Shown here in pieces: positions 27,394 to 36,002 of a stretch of 64,000 bases of DNA (positions are counted from its first letter, which is position 1; every line of letters begins with the position of its first letter). The stretch comes from Gp6-AA40 sp036274155. Its GTDB lineage: Bacteria > Acidobacteriota > Vicinamibacteria > Vicinamibacterales > UBA2999. The position numbers were made by a program, and so were the translations under genes. The DNA lies in contig DASUGH010000188.1 in assembly GCA_036274155.1 (NCBI GenBank), positions 1-64,000 on the forward strand. Reading direction: 5' to 3'. Below the pieces are notes generated by a model. It ran no database searches. It worked only from the letters and a program-made list of their open reading frames with translations, and was not told the origin of the DNA.

Positions 27394-28163
27394 CGCACAT
27401 ACTCCTCTACCCGTGTCGTGAGATCGCCCGACTGACCCGCTTCGGCGATGACATTCACCAGCGCGCTACCGACCACGGCCGCGTCGGCCCACTGGGCCAC
27501 CCGGCGCACGTGCTCGGGCTTCGAGATGCCGAAGCCGAGCGCCAACGGAAGGTCGCTCACCGCCCTGATCCGCCGCACCATCTCTTCAGCGCCCTCGGCC
27601 AGGTCGTCGCGAACACCGGTGACGCCGAGCCGCGAAATGGCATACAGAAAGCCGCTGCCGAGCGCAGCCGCCTGGCGGAGACGATCGTCGGAAGTCGTCG
27701 GGCTGAGCAGAAGGATTGTATCAATCCTGCGCGCATCGAGCATGGCGCGGAAATCGCCCGCTTCTTCGAGCGGAAGGTCGAGCACGAGGACGCCGTCGAC
27801 GCCGGCGGCCGACGCCAGATCCGCGAACCGCTCGGCGCCGATGCGCAGAATCGGGTTCGCATAGCTGAAGATCACCACCGGCATGCGGAGCTGCGGGCGC
27901 AGCCGCGCCACGAGATCCAGAACGCCGACGAGAGTCGTGCCAGACGCCAGCGCCCGCTCCGTCGCGCGCTGGATCACCGGGCCGTCAGCGAGCGGGTCGG
28001 AGAACGGAACGCCGATTTCGACCACGTCCGCTCCCGCCCGATCGAGCGCCTGGAGAATCCCCTCTGTACGCGTCAGGTCCGGATCGCCCGCCGTGACATA
28101 CGTCACGAGCCCGGGACGATGGCCCGCACGCAGCGCCGCGAACGTGTCGGCCAGCCGGCTCAC
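27378..28163 (-). CDS. trpA: tryptophan synthase alpha chain
   Basis: TrpA cleaves indole-3-glycerol phosphate to indole and glyceraldehyde-3-phosphate and channels indole to TrpB. The catalytic glutamate and aspartate are in VVEIGVPFSDPLADGP near 45-60, and the phosphate-binding glycines in GFGISKPEHV near 210. At 261 residues it is complete. The ATG overlaps the trpB stop by four bases. Confidence 0.97.
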   Translation of the reverse strand: MSRLADTFAALRAGHRPGLVTYVTAGDPDLTRTEGILQALDRAGADVVEIGVPFSDPLADGPVIQRATERALASGTTLVGVLDLVARLRPQLRMPVVIFSYANPILRIGAERFADLASAAGVDGVLVLDLPLEEAGDFRAMLDARRIDTILLLSPTTSDDRLRQAAALGSGFLYAISRLGVTGVRDDLAEGAEEMVRRIRAVSDLPLALGFGISKPEHVRRVAQWADAAVVGSALVNVIAEAGQSGDLTTRVEEYVRWLKS

Positions 28164-29413
28164 CGCAGCGCCTCCACGACGCTCTGCACGTCCTTGTCAC
28201 CGCGTCCCGAGAGGTTCACCAGCATCACCGTGCCGGCACGGGCGTTCTGCGCCTCGCGCATGGCGTGAATGACCGCGTGTGACGACTCGAGCGCGGGGAT
28301 GATGCCCTCGTGACGCGCCAGCGCCTTGAACCCTTCCAGCGCGTCGGCATCCGAGGCGTGGGCGTACTCCGTGCGGCCTTTCTCGCGCAGCCAGGCGTGC
28401 TCGGGCCCCACCGCAGCGTAATCGAGACCGGCCGAGATCGAATGCGTCAACTCGATGTTACCCGCCTCGTCCTGGAGGATGAACGTCCGCGTTCCCTGCA
28501 GCACGCCGGTGCTGCCGCCGGCGAATCGCGCCGCATGCCGTCCCGGTTCGATACGCTCACCGCCCGCCTCGACGCCAACCAGGCGTACGCCGGGATCGTC
28601 GATGAAGGCGTCGAAGATCCCGATGGCATTGCTGCCCCCGCCGACGCAGGCGATCACGACATCCGGGAGGCGTCCCGCCTGCTCGAGGATCTGCCGTCGC
28701 GCTTCCAGCCCGATGACCGCCTGAAACTCGCGCACCATCAGCGGATATGGATGCGGGCCGAGGGCAGACCCGAGGAGGTAGTAGGTGTGATGCACGTTGG
28801 TGACCCAGTCGCGCATCGCTTCGTTGATCGCGTCCTTCAGCGTCTTGCTGCCGGCGTCGACCTGGCGCACGGTCGCGCCAAGCAGCTGCATGCGCACCAC
28901 GTTCAGCGCCTGTCGGCGCATGTCCTCGGCGCCCATGTACACGACGCACTCGAGCCCGAGCAGGGCGCAGGCGGTTGCCGTCGCCACACCATGCTGTCCG
29001 GCACCGGTCTCGGCGACGACACGTGACTTCCCCATTCGTCTGGCCAGCAGCGCCTGCCCGAGCGCGTTGTTGATCTTGTGCGCGCCGGTGTGCGTCAGGT
29101 CTTCCCGCTTGAGAAAGATGCGGACCGCCGGTCCGTCCGTCCGGCTCTCCGCCGCCATCTCTCGTACAGCCGCCGCCAGCCTCGCCGCCTCGTACAGCGG
29201 CGTCGGTCGTCCGACGTAATGCGTCAGGAGGCGCGACAGCTCGGCCTGAAAGCCCGCGTCTGCGCGGGCCGCGAGATATCCCGCCGTGAGCTCCTCGATC
29301 GGCGCCACCAGCGTCTCGGGCACGTAGCGGCCGCCAAAGGCGCCAAAATAGCCGCGCGCATCGGGGTCGCGGCGCCCGAACGTCACCCGATTGCTCTGCG
29401 CTGTCTGCGTCAT
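28160..29413 (-). CDS. trpB: tryptophan synthase beta chain
   Basis: TrpB condenses indole with serine to form tryptophan. The PLP lysine lies in HTGAHKINNALGQA near 108, followed by AETGAGQHGVATA near 130 and the glycine-rich phosphate loop CVGGGSNAIG near 252. It is 417 residues, of the standard TrpB1 type that partners TrpA. Six bases separate it from trpF and it overlaps trpA. Confidence 0.98.
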   Translation of the reverse strand: MTQTAQSNRVTFGRRDPDARGYFGAFGGRYVPETLVAPIEELTAGYLAARADAGFQAELSRLLTHYVGRPTPLYEAARLAAAVREMAAESRTDGPAVRIFLKREDLTHTGAHKINNALGQALLARRMGKSRVVAETGAGQHGVATATACALLGLECVVYMGAEDMRRQALNVVRMQLLGATVRQVDAGSKTLKDAINEAMRDWVTNVHHTYYLLGSALGPHPYPLMVREFQAVIGLEARRQILEQAGRLPDVVIACVGGGSNAIGIFDAFIDDPGVRLVGVEAGGERIEPGRHAARFAGGSTGVLQGTRTFILQDEAGNIELTHSISAGLDYAAVGPEHAWLREKGRTEYAHASDADALEGFKALARHEGIIPALESSHAVIHAMREAQNARAGTVMLVNLSGRGDKDVQSVVEALR

Positions 29414-29419
29414 CGATCC

Positions 29420-30070
29420 TCAGTCACCCGCCTGAACGGCCCGCGCGAATGCCGCGCGCGCTCTCGCCAGAAACCGGCTCACCTTCACGAAGTCCTTGAC
29501 CCCGGGAGTCTCCTCGACGCCCGACGAGACGTCCACGCCGTACGGCCGCACGCGTGTGATCGCGTCGGCCACGTTCTGAGGTGTCAACCCGCCGGCCAGT
29601 ATCACGCGCGCCTGCGCAGCGATACCGGCTGCTCGTGCCCAGTCCACCGGCTGTCCCGTTCCTCCCCGCCGCACCGGGTCGACGGCATCGAGGAGCCATG
29701 TGGTCTCAGGCGGCCAGCTGTCGCGCGCCGTCGCGAAGCCGTCGAGGGCGACGGCGCGAAGGACCGGCAGGCCCAGCGCACCAGCGTGGGACGGCGTCTC
29801 GTCGCCGTGCAGCTGCACCGCGCTCAGCCCGACCTCCTCTGCCACACGACGAATCACTTCCGGCTCCTCGTCCACGAACACGCCGACCGTCGTCACGCCC
29901 GGGGGCACGTCTCGAACGATTGCGGCCGCGCGTTCGGGATCGATCCACCGCGGGCTCCGGCGCCAGAACACGAACCCGAGCGCCGTCGCGCCCGCGTCCA
30001 CGGCGTGGGCCGCGTCGACGCTCCGGGTAATGCCGCAGATCTTGAGAAACGCCTCGCGCATGACACTCAT
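29420..30070 (-). CDS. trpF: phosphoribosylanthranilate isomerase
   Basis: TrpF performs the Amadori rearrangement of phosphoribosylanthranilate. The N-terminal LKICGITR (catalytic cysteine) is at about 9-16, VQLHGDE at about 80-86, the catalytic aspartate region LLDAVDP at about 126, and LAGGLTPQNV at about 157. Length 216 is normal. It is a free-standing gene, not fused to trpC. Confidence 0.96.
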   Translation of the reverse strand: MSVMREAFLKICGITRSVDAAHAVDAGATALGFVFWRRSPRWIDPERAAAIVRDVPPGVTTVGVFVDEEPEVIRRVAEEVGLSAVQLHGDETPSHAGALGLPVLRAVALDGFATARDSWPPETTWLLDAVDPVRRGGTGQPVDWARAAGIAAQARVILAGGLTPQNVADAITRVRPYGVDVSSGVEETPGVKDFVKVSRFLARARAAFARAVQAGD

Positions 30071-30078
30071 GTCGCTTC

Positions 30079-30130
30079 ACGTAGAGGCGGTCCGCCTCCG
30101 CCAGGCGGGTCTGAAGACCCGCCTCTACGT
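30079..30130. repeat. REP-like double hairpin between trpC and trpF
   Basis: Outer 12-bp arms 30079-30090 and 30119-30130 are perfect complements. Inside, 30104-30110 pairs with 30117-30123 around the centre CTGAAG, and GAGGC at 30084-30088 pairs with GCCTC at 30094-30098. The element covers the trpC stop codon. Its CTGAAG centre is shared by the two hairpins between trpG and trpD. Confidence 0.8.
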
Positions 30131-30937
30131 ACCGGCCTGTACACGCGTGCCCATCAACGTCGCGATGGCACCGGCCGGATGGGGATCCGTCATGAACCGC
30201 TCGCCAATCAGATACGCTCGATAACCAGCCGTCGCCAGCCGCTCCACGTCGGCGCGTGACTGAATCCCGCTCTCACTCACCGCAGCCACGGACGGCGGCA
30301 TCAGTGCCGCAAGCCTGAACGACGCTTCGACGTCCACTGCCAGCGTTCGAAGGTTGCGGTTGTTCACCCCGACGATCCGGGCGCCGCTGTCGATCGCGCG
30401 TGAAAGCTCGGTCTCGTCGTGCACCTCTACGAGCGCCGCCAGCCCGAGCTCAGTGGCGCGTTGCTGCAGTCGCACGAGCTCGTCCTGCGACAGAGCGGCG
30501 ACGATGAGCAGCACCGCATCGGCGCCGGCTGCTCGCGCTTCGAGCAGCTGATAGTCGTCGACAACGAAATCCTTCCGCAGCAGCGGAATCTGCACGGCGG
30601 CGCGCACGGCCGCGAGATGGCCCAGTGCGCCATCGAAGAACGTCGGTTCAGTCAGAACCGAAATCGCTGCCGCGCCGCCTGCCGCGTACTGACGGGCGAT
30701 GGTGACCGGGTCGTAGCGCTCACACAGGACGCCCTTCGACGGCGAGCGCCGCTTGCACTCCGCGATGAGGTTGACGCGTCCTCGTTGCGCCAGGGCCGCC
30801 TCGAAGCGGGCTCCGTTCGGAGCCGCCGTCTGCGCACGGCGCTCGAGCGCAGCGTCGGGCTCGAGCTCGCGTCTGACCGCGGTGATGCGCCTCGTCGCGG
30901 ACACGATGGTCGCCAGCAGGTCCGGTCCGGCGCTCAT
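30125..30937 (-). CDS. trpC: indole-3-glycerol phosphate synthase
   Basis: TrpC closes the indole ring from CdRP. The catalytic lysine lies in IAECKRRSPSKG near 58-69, LRKDFVVDDYQ near 120-130, and ESGIQSRADVE near 222-232. The (beta/alpha)8 barrel with its N-terminal helical extension is complete at 270 residues. The ATG overlaps the trpD stop by four bases. Its 3' end lies within a REP-like hairpin. Confidence 0.97.
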   Translation of the reverse strand: MSAGPDLLATIVSATRRITAVRRELEPDAALERRAQTAAPNGARFEAALAQRGRVNLIAECKRRSPSKGVLCERYDPVTIARQYAAGGAAAISVLTEPTFFDGALGHLAAVRAAVQIPLLRKDFVVDDYQLLEARAAGADAVLLIVAALSQDELVRLQQRATELGLAALVEVHDETELSRAIDSGARIVGVNNRNLRTLAVDVEASFRLAALMPPSVAAVSESGIQSRADVERLATAGYRAYLIGERFMTDPHPAGAIATLMGTRVQAGT

Positions 30938-31956
30938 GCCAGCGCCTCGCTATGCGAGCAGCGCACCATGGCGTCGAGCGTCGACCGCGCCGCTCCGGAA
31001 TCGATGCCTTCACCCGCCAGTGCGATGCCGTCTCTCAACGAAGCGGCGCGGCCGGCCACGAAGAGGGCCGCGCCCGCGTTCAGCAGGACGATGTCGCGCG
31101 GCGGCCCGGGTTCGCCGGCGAGCACGCGCTCGACGATGGCGGCGTTGCGGGCGGCGTCGCCGCCCTCCAGGTCGCGCGGAGAAGCCTTTGCCAACCCGAC
31201 ATCGGCCGGATGCAGATAGAAGGTGTTGACCGCGCCGTCGCGGCACTCCGAGACCTTCGTGTACCCGGTCGTCGAGATTTCGTCGATGCCGTCGGCGCCG
31301 TGCACGACCCAGGCGCGCTCGGAGCCGAGCTGCATCAGCGACCGGGCCAGCAGTTCCGTCAGCTCCGACCGCGGCACGCCGACGAGCTGTCGCACCGCGC
31401 CGGCGGGATTCGTCAGCGGGCCGAGCAGGTTGAAGGTGGTTCGGATGCCAAGCTCGCGACGCGTCTGCGAGGCGTGCTTCATCGCCGGATGGAACGTCGG
31501 CGCGAAGAAGAACGCGATGTTCGCCTCGTGCAGCGTCCGCTCGACAACGGCCGGCGGCGCGCCGATCTGCACGCCGAGATGCTCGAACACGTCGGCGCTG
31601 CCGCAGCGGCTCGACACGGATCGGTTGCCGTGCTTGGCGAGCTTGACGCCGCAGGCGGCCACGACGACCGCCGCCGCAGAAGAGATGTTGAATGTGCCGG
31701 ATCGATCGCCGCCCGTTCCGCAGGTATCGAACACCTCCCCCGCCGGCCGCGCCAGCTTTACGGCGTGCTCGCGCATCACCCGCGCGAAGCCCACGAGCTC
31801 GGCCGGCCGTTCGCCTTTCATGACCAGCACGGCGAGCAGCGCGCCGAGCGACGCCGGCGCGGCGCGTCCTTCCATGACCTCGCGCATCGCACCGGCAGCC
31901 TCGTCCTCCGTGAGGTCTTCGTGGCGCACGACCTTCTCGACAAGAGCAGTCAGCAT
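30934..31956 (-). CDS. trpD: anthranilate phosphoribosyltransferase
   Basis: TrpD joins anthranilate to PRPP. The PRPP site is in DTCGTGGDRSGTFNIS near 79-94, followed by KHGNRSVSSRCGSADVFE near 106-123, and LGIRTTFNLLGPL near 170. Length 340 fits. It is separate from trpG (not the fused TrpGD of enterobacteria). A 133-base spacer with hairpin repeats separates it from trpG. Confidence 0.97.
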   Translation of the reverse strand: MLTALVEKVVRHEDLTEDEAAGAMREVMEGRAAPASLGALLAVLVMKGERPAELVGFARVMREHAVKLARPAGEVFDTCGTGGDRSGTFNISSAAAVVVAACGVKLAKHGNRSVSSRCGSADVFEHLGVQIGAPPAVVERTLHEANIAFFFAPTFHPAMKHASQTRRELGIRTTFNLLGPLTNPAGAVRQLVGVPRSELTELLARSLMQLGSERAWVVHGADGIDEISTTGYTKVSECRDGAVNTFYLHPADVGLAKASPRDLEGGDAARNAAIVERVLAGEPGPPRDIVLLNAGAALFVAGRAASLRDGIALAGEGIDSGAARSTLDAMVRCSHSEALA

Positions 31957-32089
31957 GGCCGTGCTGCCGAGTTGAAGCTCGGCACTGCGAAACGCTTCCC
32001 TGCCGAGCTGAAGCTCGGCACTGCGAAAGCGGGCACAGCGAAAACGGGCACTGCGAAAACGGTCGTCATGCCAGACACATTCGGTCCCA
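31957..32089. repeat. hairpin repeats between trpG and trpD
   Basis: Two related palindromes are followed by a tandem decamer tail: TGCCGAG-TTGAAG-CTCGGCA near 31967-31986 and TGCCGAG-CTGAAG-CTCGGCA near 32001-32020. The tail reads CACTGCGAAA or CACAGCGAAA with GCGGG/ACGGG linkers to about 32066. There is no gene here; frames read only the repeat. Confidence 0.85.
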
Positions 32090-32656
32090 TCAGAGGTCCA
32101 GGAAATTCCGCAGGATGGTCCGGCCTTCGTCGGTCAGCACCGACTCCGGATGGAACTGCACGCCGTGCACCGGATAAGTCCGGTGGCGAACGGCCATGAT
32201 CGTGCCGTCTTCCTGCGTGCGCGCCGCCACCTCGAGCTCCGCAGGCACGTCGGCCGGCGAGATCACCAGCGAGTGATACCGGCCGGCCGGAAACGGCGCC
32301 ACCATCCCCCGGAACACGCCCTTGCCGTCGTGCACCACCGTCGAGGTCTTCCCGTGCATCGGCGCCGCGGCGCGGCACACCGTGCCGCCGTACACCATGC
32401 CGATCGCCTGGTGACCGAGGCAGACGCCGAGAATCGGCAACGCCGGACCGAATCGCCGGATCACATCGGGCGTGATTCCCGCCTGCTCCGGCCGCCCCGG
32501 ACCCGGCGAGATCAGGATCTGATCCGGCGCCATCGCCTCGATCTCTCCCGTGGTCACCGCGTCGTTGCGGCGGACGCGCACGTCGGCGCCGAGCTCGCCG
32601 AGGTACTGCACGAGGTTGTACGTGAACGAGTCGTAGTTATCGATGACCAGAACCAT
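32090..32656 (-). CDS. trpG: anthranilate synthase glutamine amidotransferase subunit
   Basis: TrpG supplies ammonia from glutamine to TrpE. It is a class I amidotransferase with the nucleophile cysteine in GVCLGHQAIG near 77-86 and the histidine/glutamate pair in GVQFHPES near 169-176. At 188 residues it is complete. It may also serve PabA function, as is common when only one copy exists, but that is inference. It is separated from trpE by a 319-base repeat array. Confidence 0.96.
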   Translation of the reverse strand: MVLVIDNYDSFTYNLVQYLGELGADVRVRRNDAVTTGEIEAMAPDQILISPGPGRPEQAGITPDVIRRFGPALPILGVCLGHQAIGMVYGGTVCRAAAPMHGKTSTVVHDGKGVFRGMVAPFPAGRYHSLVISPADVPAELEVAARTQEDGTIMAVRHRTYPVHGVQFHPESVLTDEGRTILRNFLDL

Positions 32657-32659
32657 GAA

Positions 32660-32970
32660 TCGATCCTTGAATTGACGGAGTGACGGATTTACGGATTTGA
32701 ATTGACGGATTGACGGATTGACCGATTTGAATTGACGGAGTGACGAAATGACGGATTTGAATTGACGGAGTGACGGATTGACGGATTGACGAATTGAGAG
32801 ATTGGATTGACGAATTTCCAGTGCGTCGTCACTCGATCCGTCAATTCAGATCCGCAAATCCGCAAATCCGTCAATTCGTCAATCCGTCAGTCCGTCGATT
32901 CGTCAATTCGTCAATTCGTCAATTCGTCAATCCGTCAATTCAAATCCGTAAATCCGTCAATCCGTCTATG
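32660..32970. repeat. large palindromic GTCAATYC array inside the trp operon
   Basis: The 319-base gap between trpE and trpG contains no gene. From about 32666 to 32817 units read GGATTGACG/GAATTGACG. A short centre (CGAATTTCCAGTGCGTCGTC region) follows, and from about 32836 to 32968 units read the complement, CGTCAATCC/CGTCAATTC with AAATCCG variants. The halves, each about 135-150 bases, can pair into a long imperfect hairpin in the operon transcript or as a DNA cruciform. Confidence 0.92.
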
Positions 32971-32975
32971 CATCA

Positions 32976-34445
32976 TCACCATTGTCCCTGTTGCGCCAGC
33001 TCCAGCGCCCGTATCACTCCGCGCGCCTTGTCTCGCGTCTCCTCGTATTCCGCCGTCGGGTTCGAATCGGCAACGATGCCGGCGCCGGCCTGCACGTACG
33101 CCCGTCCCTTCTCGATGATGACCGTCCGGATGGTGATGCAGAAATCCAGGTTGCCGGCGAAATCCAGGTAACCGACGGCACCCGCATACGCGCCGCGCCG
33201 GCGATTCTCGAGCTCCGAGATGATCTCCATGGCGCGGACCTTCGGCGCGCCCGACACCGTGCCGGCGGGAAAGCACGCGACCAGCGCGTCGAGGCGGTCG
33301 TGTTCATCGTCCAGGCGCCCCTCGACGACCGACACGAGGTGCATCACGTGAGAGTACCGCTCGAGCGTCATGTAGGTCGGCACCCGCACGGTTCCGTAGG
33401 AGGAGACGCGGCCGACGTCGTTCCGTCCGAGGTCGACGAGCATCACGTGCTCCGCCCGTTCCTTCTCGTTGCGCTTCAGCTCCTCCGCCAGACGCAGGTC
33501 TTCCTCCTCGGTGCGCCCGCGCGGCCGCGTGCCGGCGATCGGATGCGTCTCGACGCGCCGGCCCTCGACCCGCACCAGCATCTCGGGTGATGAGCCGACG
33601 ATCGACCGGCCGCCGACACGCAGGAAGTACATGTACGGCGATGGGTTGACGTGGCGAAGGGCGCGGTAGACCGTGAACGGGTCGGCGTCGATGCTGGTCT
33701 CGAAGCGCTGCGACAGCACCACCTGATAGATGTCGCCTGCCGCGATGTACTCCTTGGCCGTGCGCACCATCCCTTCGAACTGCTCTTTGGTGACGTTCGA
33801 CGTGATGTCCAGACCGTCGCCGCCGCCGCGGGCGGTCCTCGAAAGCGCCCGTTCGAGCTCACGCTCGACGAAGGCGATCTTCGCGCAGGCGAACTGATAG
33901 AGCGACTGCAGGTCTTCGTCGCCGGTGATCCGTGCGTTGGCGATGATGAGGATGCGGTGCCGTACGTGGTCGAATGCGAGCACGGTGTCGAAGAGCATGA
34001 ACCCCGCCTCGTCCTCGCCGTCGGCGGCCGGCTGCAGCGTCACCGGTTCGAACCAGGCGGCCGCATCGTAGGCGAGATACCCGACAGCGCCGCCGGTGAA
34101 GCGCGGGAGACCGGGAACGAACGGTGCGTGGAACCCGGCCATCATCTCGCGAAGCGTCGCCATGAGCCCGGTGTCGGTCTCGGTGGTCTGTCCTGCGCGG
34201 TCGACGATCGTCCGGCCGCCACGCGAGCGGAGAATGAGAAACGGGTCCTTGCCAAGGAACGAATAGCGTCCAACCTGTTCGCCGCCTTCCACCGATTCGA
34301 GAAGGAAGGCGTAATCGGCGTGCTCGGCGATCTTGAGGAACGCCGAGACCGGTGTCAGCAGGTCGGCCACGATCTCCTTGCACACCGGCACGAAGGTGCC
34401 GCGCTGGGCGAGCTCCGTGAATTCCTCGAAACTGGTTATGCGCAT
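32976..34445 (-). CDS. trpE: anthranilate synthase component I
   Basis: TrpE converts chorismate to anthranilate with ammonia from TrpG. The N-terminal feedback site for Trp includes LLES in YAFLLESVEGG near 37-47. The chorismate-binding domain contains PSPYMYFLRVG near 290, IAGTRPRGRT near 325-334 and LVDLGRNDVGRV near 358-369. The ATG at 34445 (MRITSFEEF) gives 489 residues; an in-frame upstream start has no similarity. aroDE ends four bases upstream of it, indicating coupling. Confidence 0.97.
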   Translation of the reverse strand: MRITSFEEFTELAQRGTFVPVCKEIVADLLTPVSAFLKIAEHADYAFLLESVEGGEQVGRYSFLGKDPFLILRSRGGRTIVDRAGQTTETDTGLMATLREMMAGFHAPFVPGLPRFTGGAVGYLAYDAAAWFEPVTLQPAADGEDEAGFMLFDTVLAFDHVRHRILIIANARITGDEDLQSLYQFACAKIAFVERELERALSRTARGGGDGLDITSNVTKEQFEGMVRTAKEYIAAGDIYQVVLSQRFETSIDADPFTVYRALRHVNPSPYMYFLRVGGRSIVGSSPEMLVRVEGRRVETHPIAGTRPRGRTEEEDLRLAEELKRNEKERAEHVMLVDLGRNDVGRVSSYGTVRVPTYMTLERYSHVMHLVSVVEGRLDDEHDRLDALVACFPAGTVSGAPKVRAMEIISELENRRRGAYAGAVGYLDFAGNLDFCITIRTVIIEKGRAYVQAGAGIVADSNPTAEYEETRDKARGVIRALELAQQGQW

Positions 34446-34449
34446 GGCT

Positions 34450-35934
34450 CTATTCCCCCGCCCGGTCGGTCGCGACCGCGCCGGCGGGGCGCTGCATGGC
34501 CTGACCGGCGTCGGCCGCACGCTTCTCCACGGCCGCCCGCATCACGCCGGGCGGTGCCGGCCGTCCCTGCCACCACTCGAACTGCCGCTCCGCCTGCGCG
34601 ACCAGCATCGGGAGGCCATCGAGCGTCGCGCAGCCCGCCTGGCGCGCCTCCGCGAGAAAGCGTGATTCGCCGGGCGCGTACGTGAGGTCGTACGCGAGCC
34701 GCCCGTCGAAGGGGCCGCCGGGCAGCGGCGACTCCTGATGATGGCTGGCGCTGCCAAGCGGCGTGGCATTCACGAGCAGGTCCCACGACCCCGGCGCAGG
34801 CGGCCATGCGGCCGACCGCACGCCAAGGTCGCACGCCACTTCGTCGGCCTGTTCCATGCGCCGCGCGTGCACCGTCACCAGCGCTCCACGCGTGCGCAGC
34901 GCCACGATCGCCGCTCGCGCCGCTCCACCGGCACCGAGCACCGCCGCCCGCACGCCGCGCAGTGAAGCGAACATGGTCGCAAGCGGCGCCAGAAAACCGT
35001 CCACGTCGGTGTTCGTGGCCTCCCATCCGCCGCGCGAGTCTCGGCGCAGGGTGTTTGCCGCGCCGGCGGACACGGCAATGGCGTCGGCGCTCGATGCCGC
35101 CGCGAGCGCATCCAGCTTGAACGGAATCGTCACGCTGACACCAATCACACCCAGACGGACGCTGAAGGACTGGAAGTCAGTGAAGTCGGCCGCCGCGAGC
35201 GGCACGTAGACCGCGTCGATGCCGCTGGCCGCGAGAGCGGCGTTGTGCATCGCCGGAGAGAGCGACTGCATGGCGGTACGGCTGACGACGCCGAACACGG
35301 CCGTGCCTGGATGCACGGCTCGAAACCTGAACTCCTCGACCATCCGCCGCAACGGAATCTGTCCCGGCGCGACAGCCTGCCCGGCATAGGTCCATCGCGA
35401 GCCGAAGTGCGCCGCCAGCAGGCGCGTTGCCACGCCGGCGTCACCCATGCCGACGACCACCGCCGGGCCGCCGGACGCAACGTCGATGAGCGGCAACGTG
35501 TCGCTCAATCGGCCCGGCGTCACGGCCACCTTGATCGTGCCGGCGCCGGTCGCGCGCATCGCCCGTGCCCGGGCGGCCAGATCGGCCGGAACGCCCTCGA
35601 AGTCGTGCGACGACAGCACCACCCGCGCGGGGTCGCGCCGGACCAGGTCGTCGAACCGCGCCCGCCATTCGAGGTCGACGAACTCGGCGCCGAGCTCGAG
35701 GGCGCGGCCGAGGATGGCGTGCCGCTCCTCCTCGCTCCCGTCGAACTGGCCTCCTTCCCACCGCGGACGGCAGGTCACCACGACCGGCCGGGTGCGGCCG
35801 GCGAGGACGCCCGCCACATCGAGCTCACCGGCGCCATCGAGGCGCAGTTCCACCAGATCGGCGGTGGATTTGTTCCTCGCCGCGATCAGGCCGGCGGTCG
35901 TGCCGGCCGTCACGGTTTCACACAACTGCGTCAT
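34450..35934 (-). CDS. aroDE: bifunctional 3-dehydroquinate dehydratase (type I)/shikimate dehydrogenase
   Basis: A 494-residue fusion performing two successive shikimate steps. Residues 1-215 are a type I dehydratase: EERHAI, the catalytic HD in SSHDFEG near 108-114, and the Schiff-base lysine in TIKVAV near 134-139. Residues 220-470 are AroE: SPAMHNAA near 226, VSVTIPFKLDAL with the catalytic lysine near 275, NTDVDGF with the catalytic aspartate near 310, and the NADP loop VLGAGGAARAA near 331-341. Fusions of this order are common in plants and occur in some bacteria. It is the first structural gene after the trp attenuator; the best GGAGG upstream is buried in the terminator stem. Confidence 0.95.
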   Translation of the reverse strand: MTQLCETVTAGTTAGLIAARNKSTADLVELRLDGAGELDVAGVLAGRTRPVVVTCRPRWEGGQFDGSEEERHAILGRALELGAEFVDLEWRARFDDLVRRDPARVVLSSHDFEGVPADLAARARAMRATGAGTIKVAVTPGRLSDTLPLIDVASGGPAVVVGMGDAGVATRLLAAHFGSRWTYAGQAVAPGQIPLRRMVEEFRFRAVHPGTAVFGVVSRTAMQSLSPAMHNAALAASGIDAVYVPLAAADFTDFQSFSVRLGVIGVSVTIPFKLDALAAASSADAIAVSAGAANTLRRDSRGGWEATNTDVDGFLAPLATMFASLRGVRAAVLGAGGAARAAIVALRTRGALVTVHARRMEQADEVACDLGVRSAAWPPAPGSWDLLVNATPLGSASHHQESPLPGGPFDGRLAYDLTYAPGESRFLAEARQAGCATLDGLPMLVAQAERQFEWWQGRPAPPGVMRAAVEKRAADAGQAMQRPAGAVATDRAGE

Positions 35935-35977
35935 AAATGAAAAACGCCCCTCCAGCCGCAGGGCTGAAGGGGCGTTT
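35935..35977 (-). terminator. intrinsic terminator of the trp attenuator
   Basis: On the minus strand a 16-bp stem (35977-35962 with 35957-35942, one G-U pair, CTGC loop) is followed at once by TTTTCATTT and then the aroDE ATG. Its 5' arm contains CCCCTTCAGC (35972-35963), which is perfectly complementary to GCTGAAGGGG in the leader ORF (36029-36020), providing the alternative antiterminator. The arms correspond to segments 3 and 4 of classical attenuators. Confidence 0.92.
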
Positions 35978-36002
35978 GAAACCGGCTCAGTATGGGCGCG
36001 TG

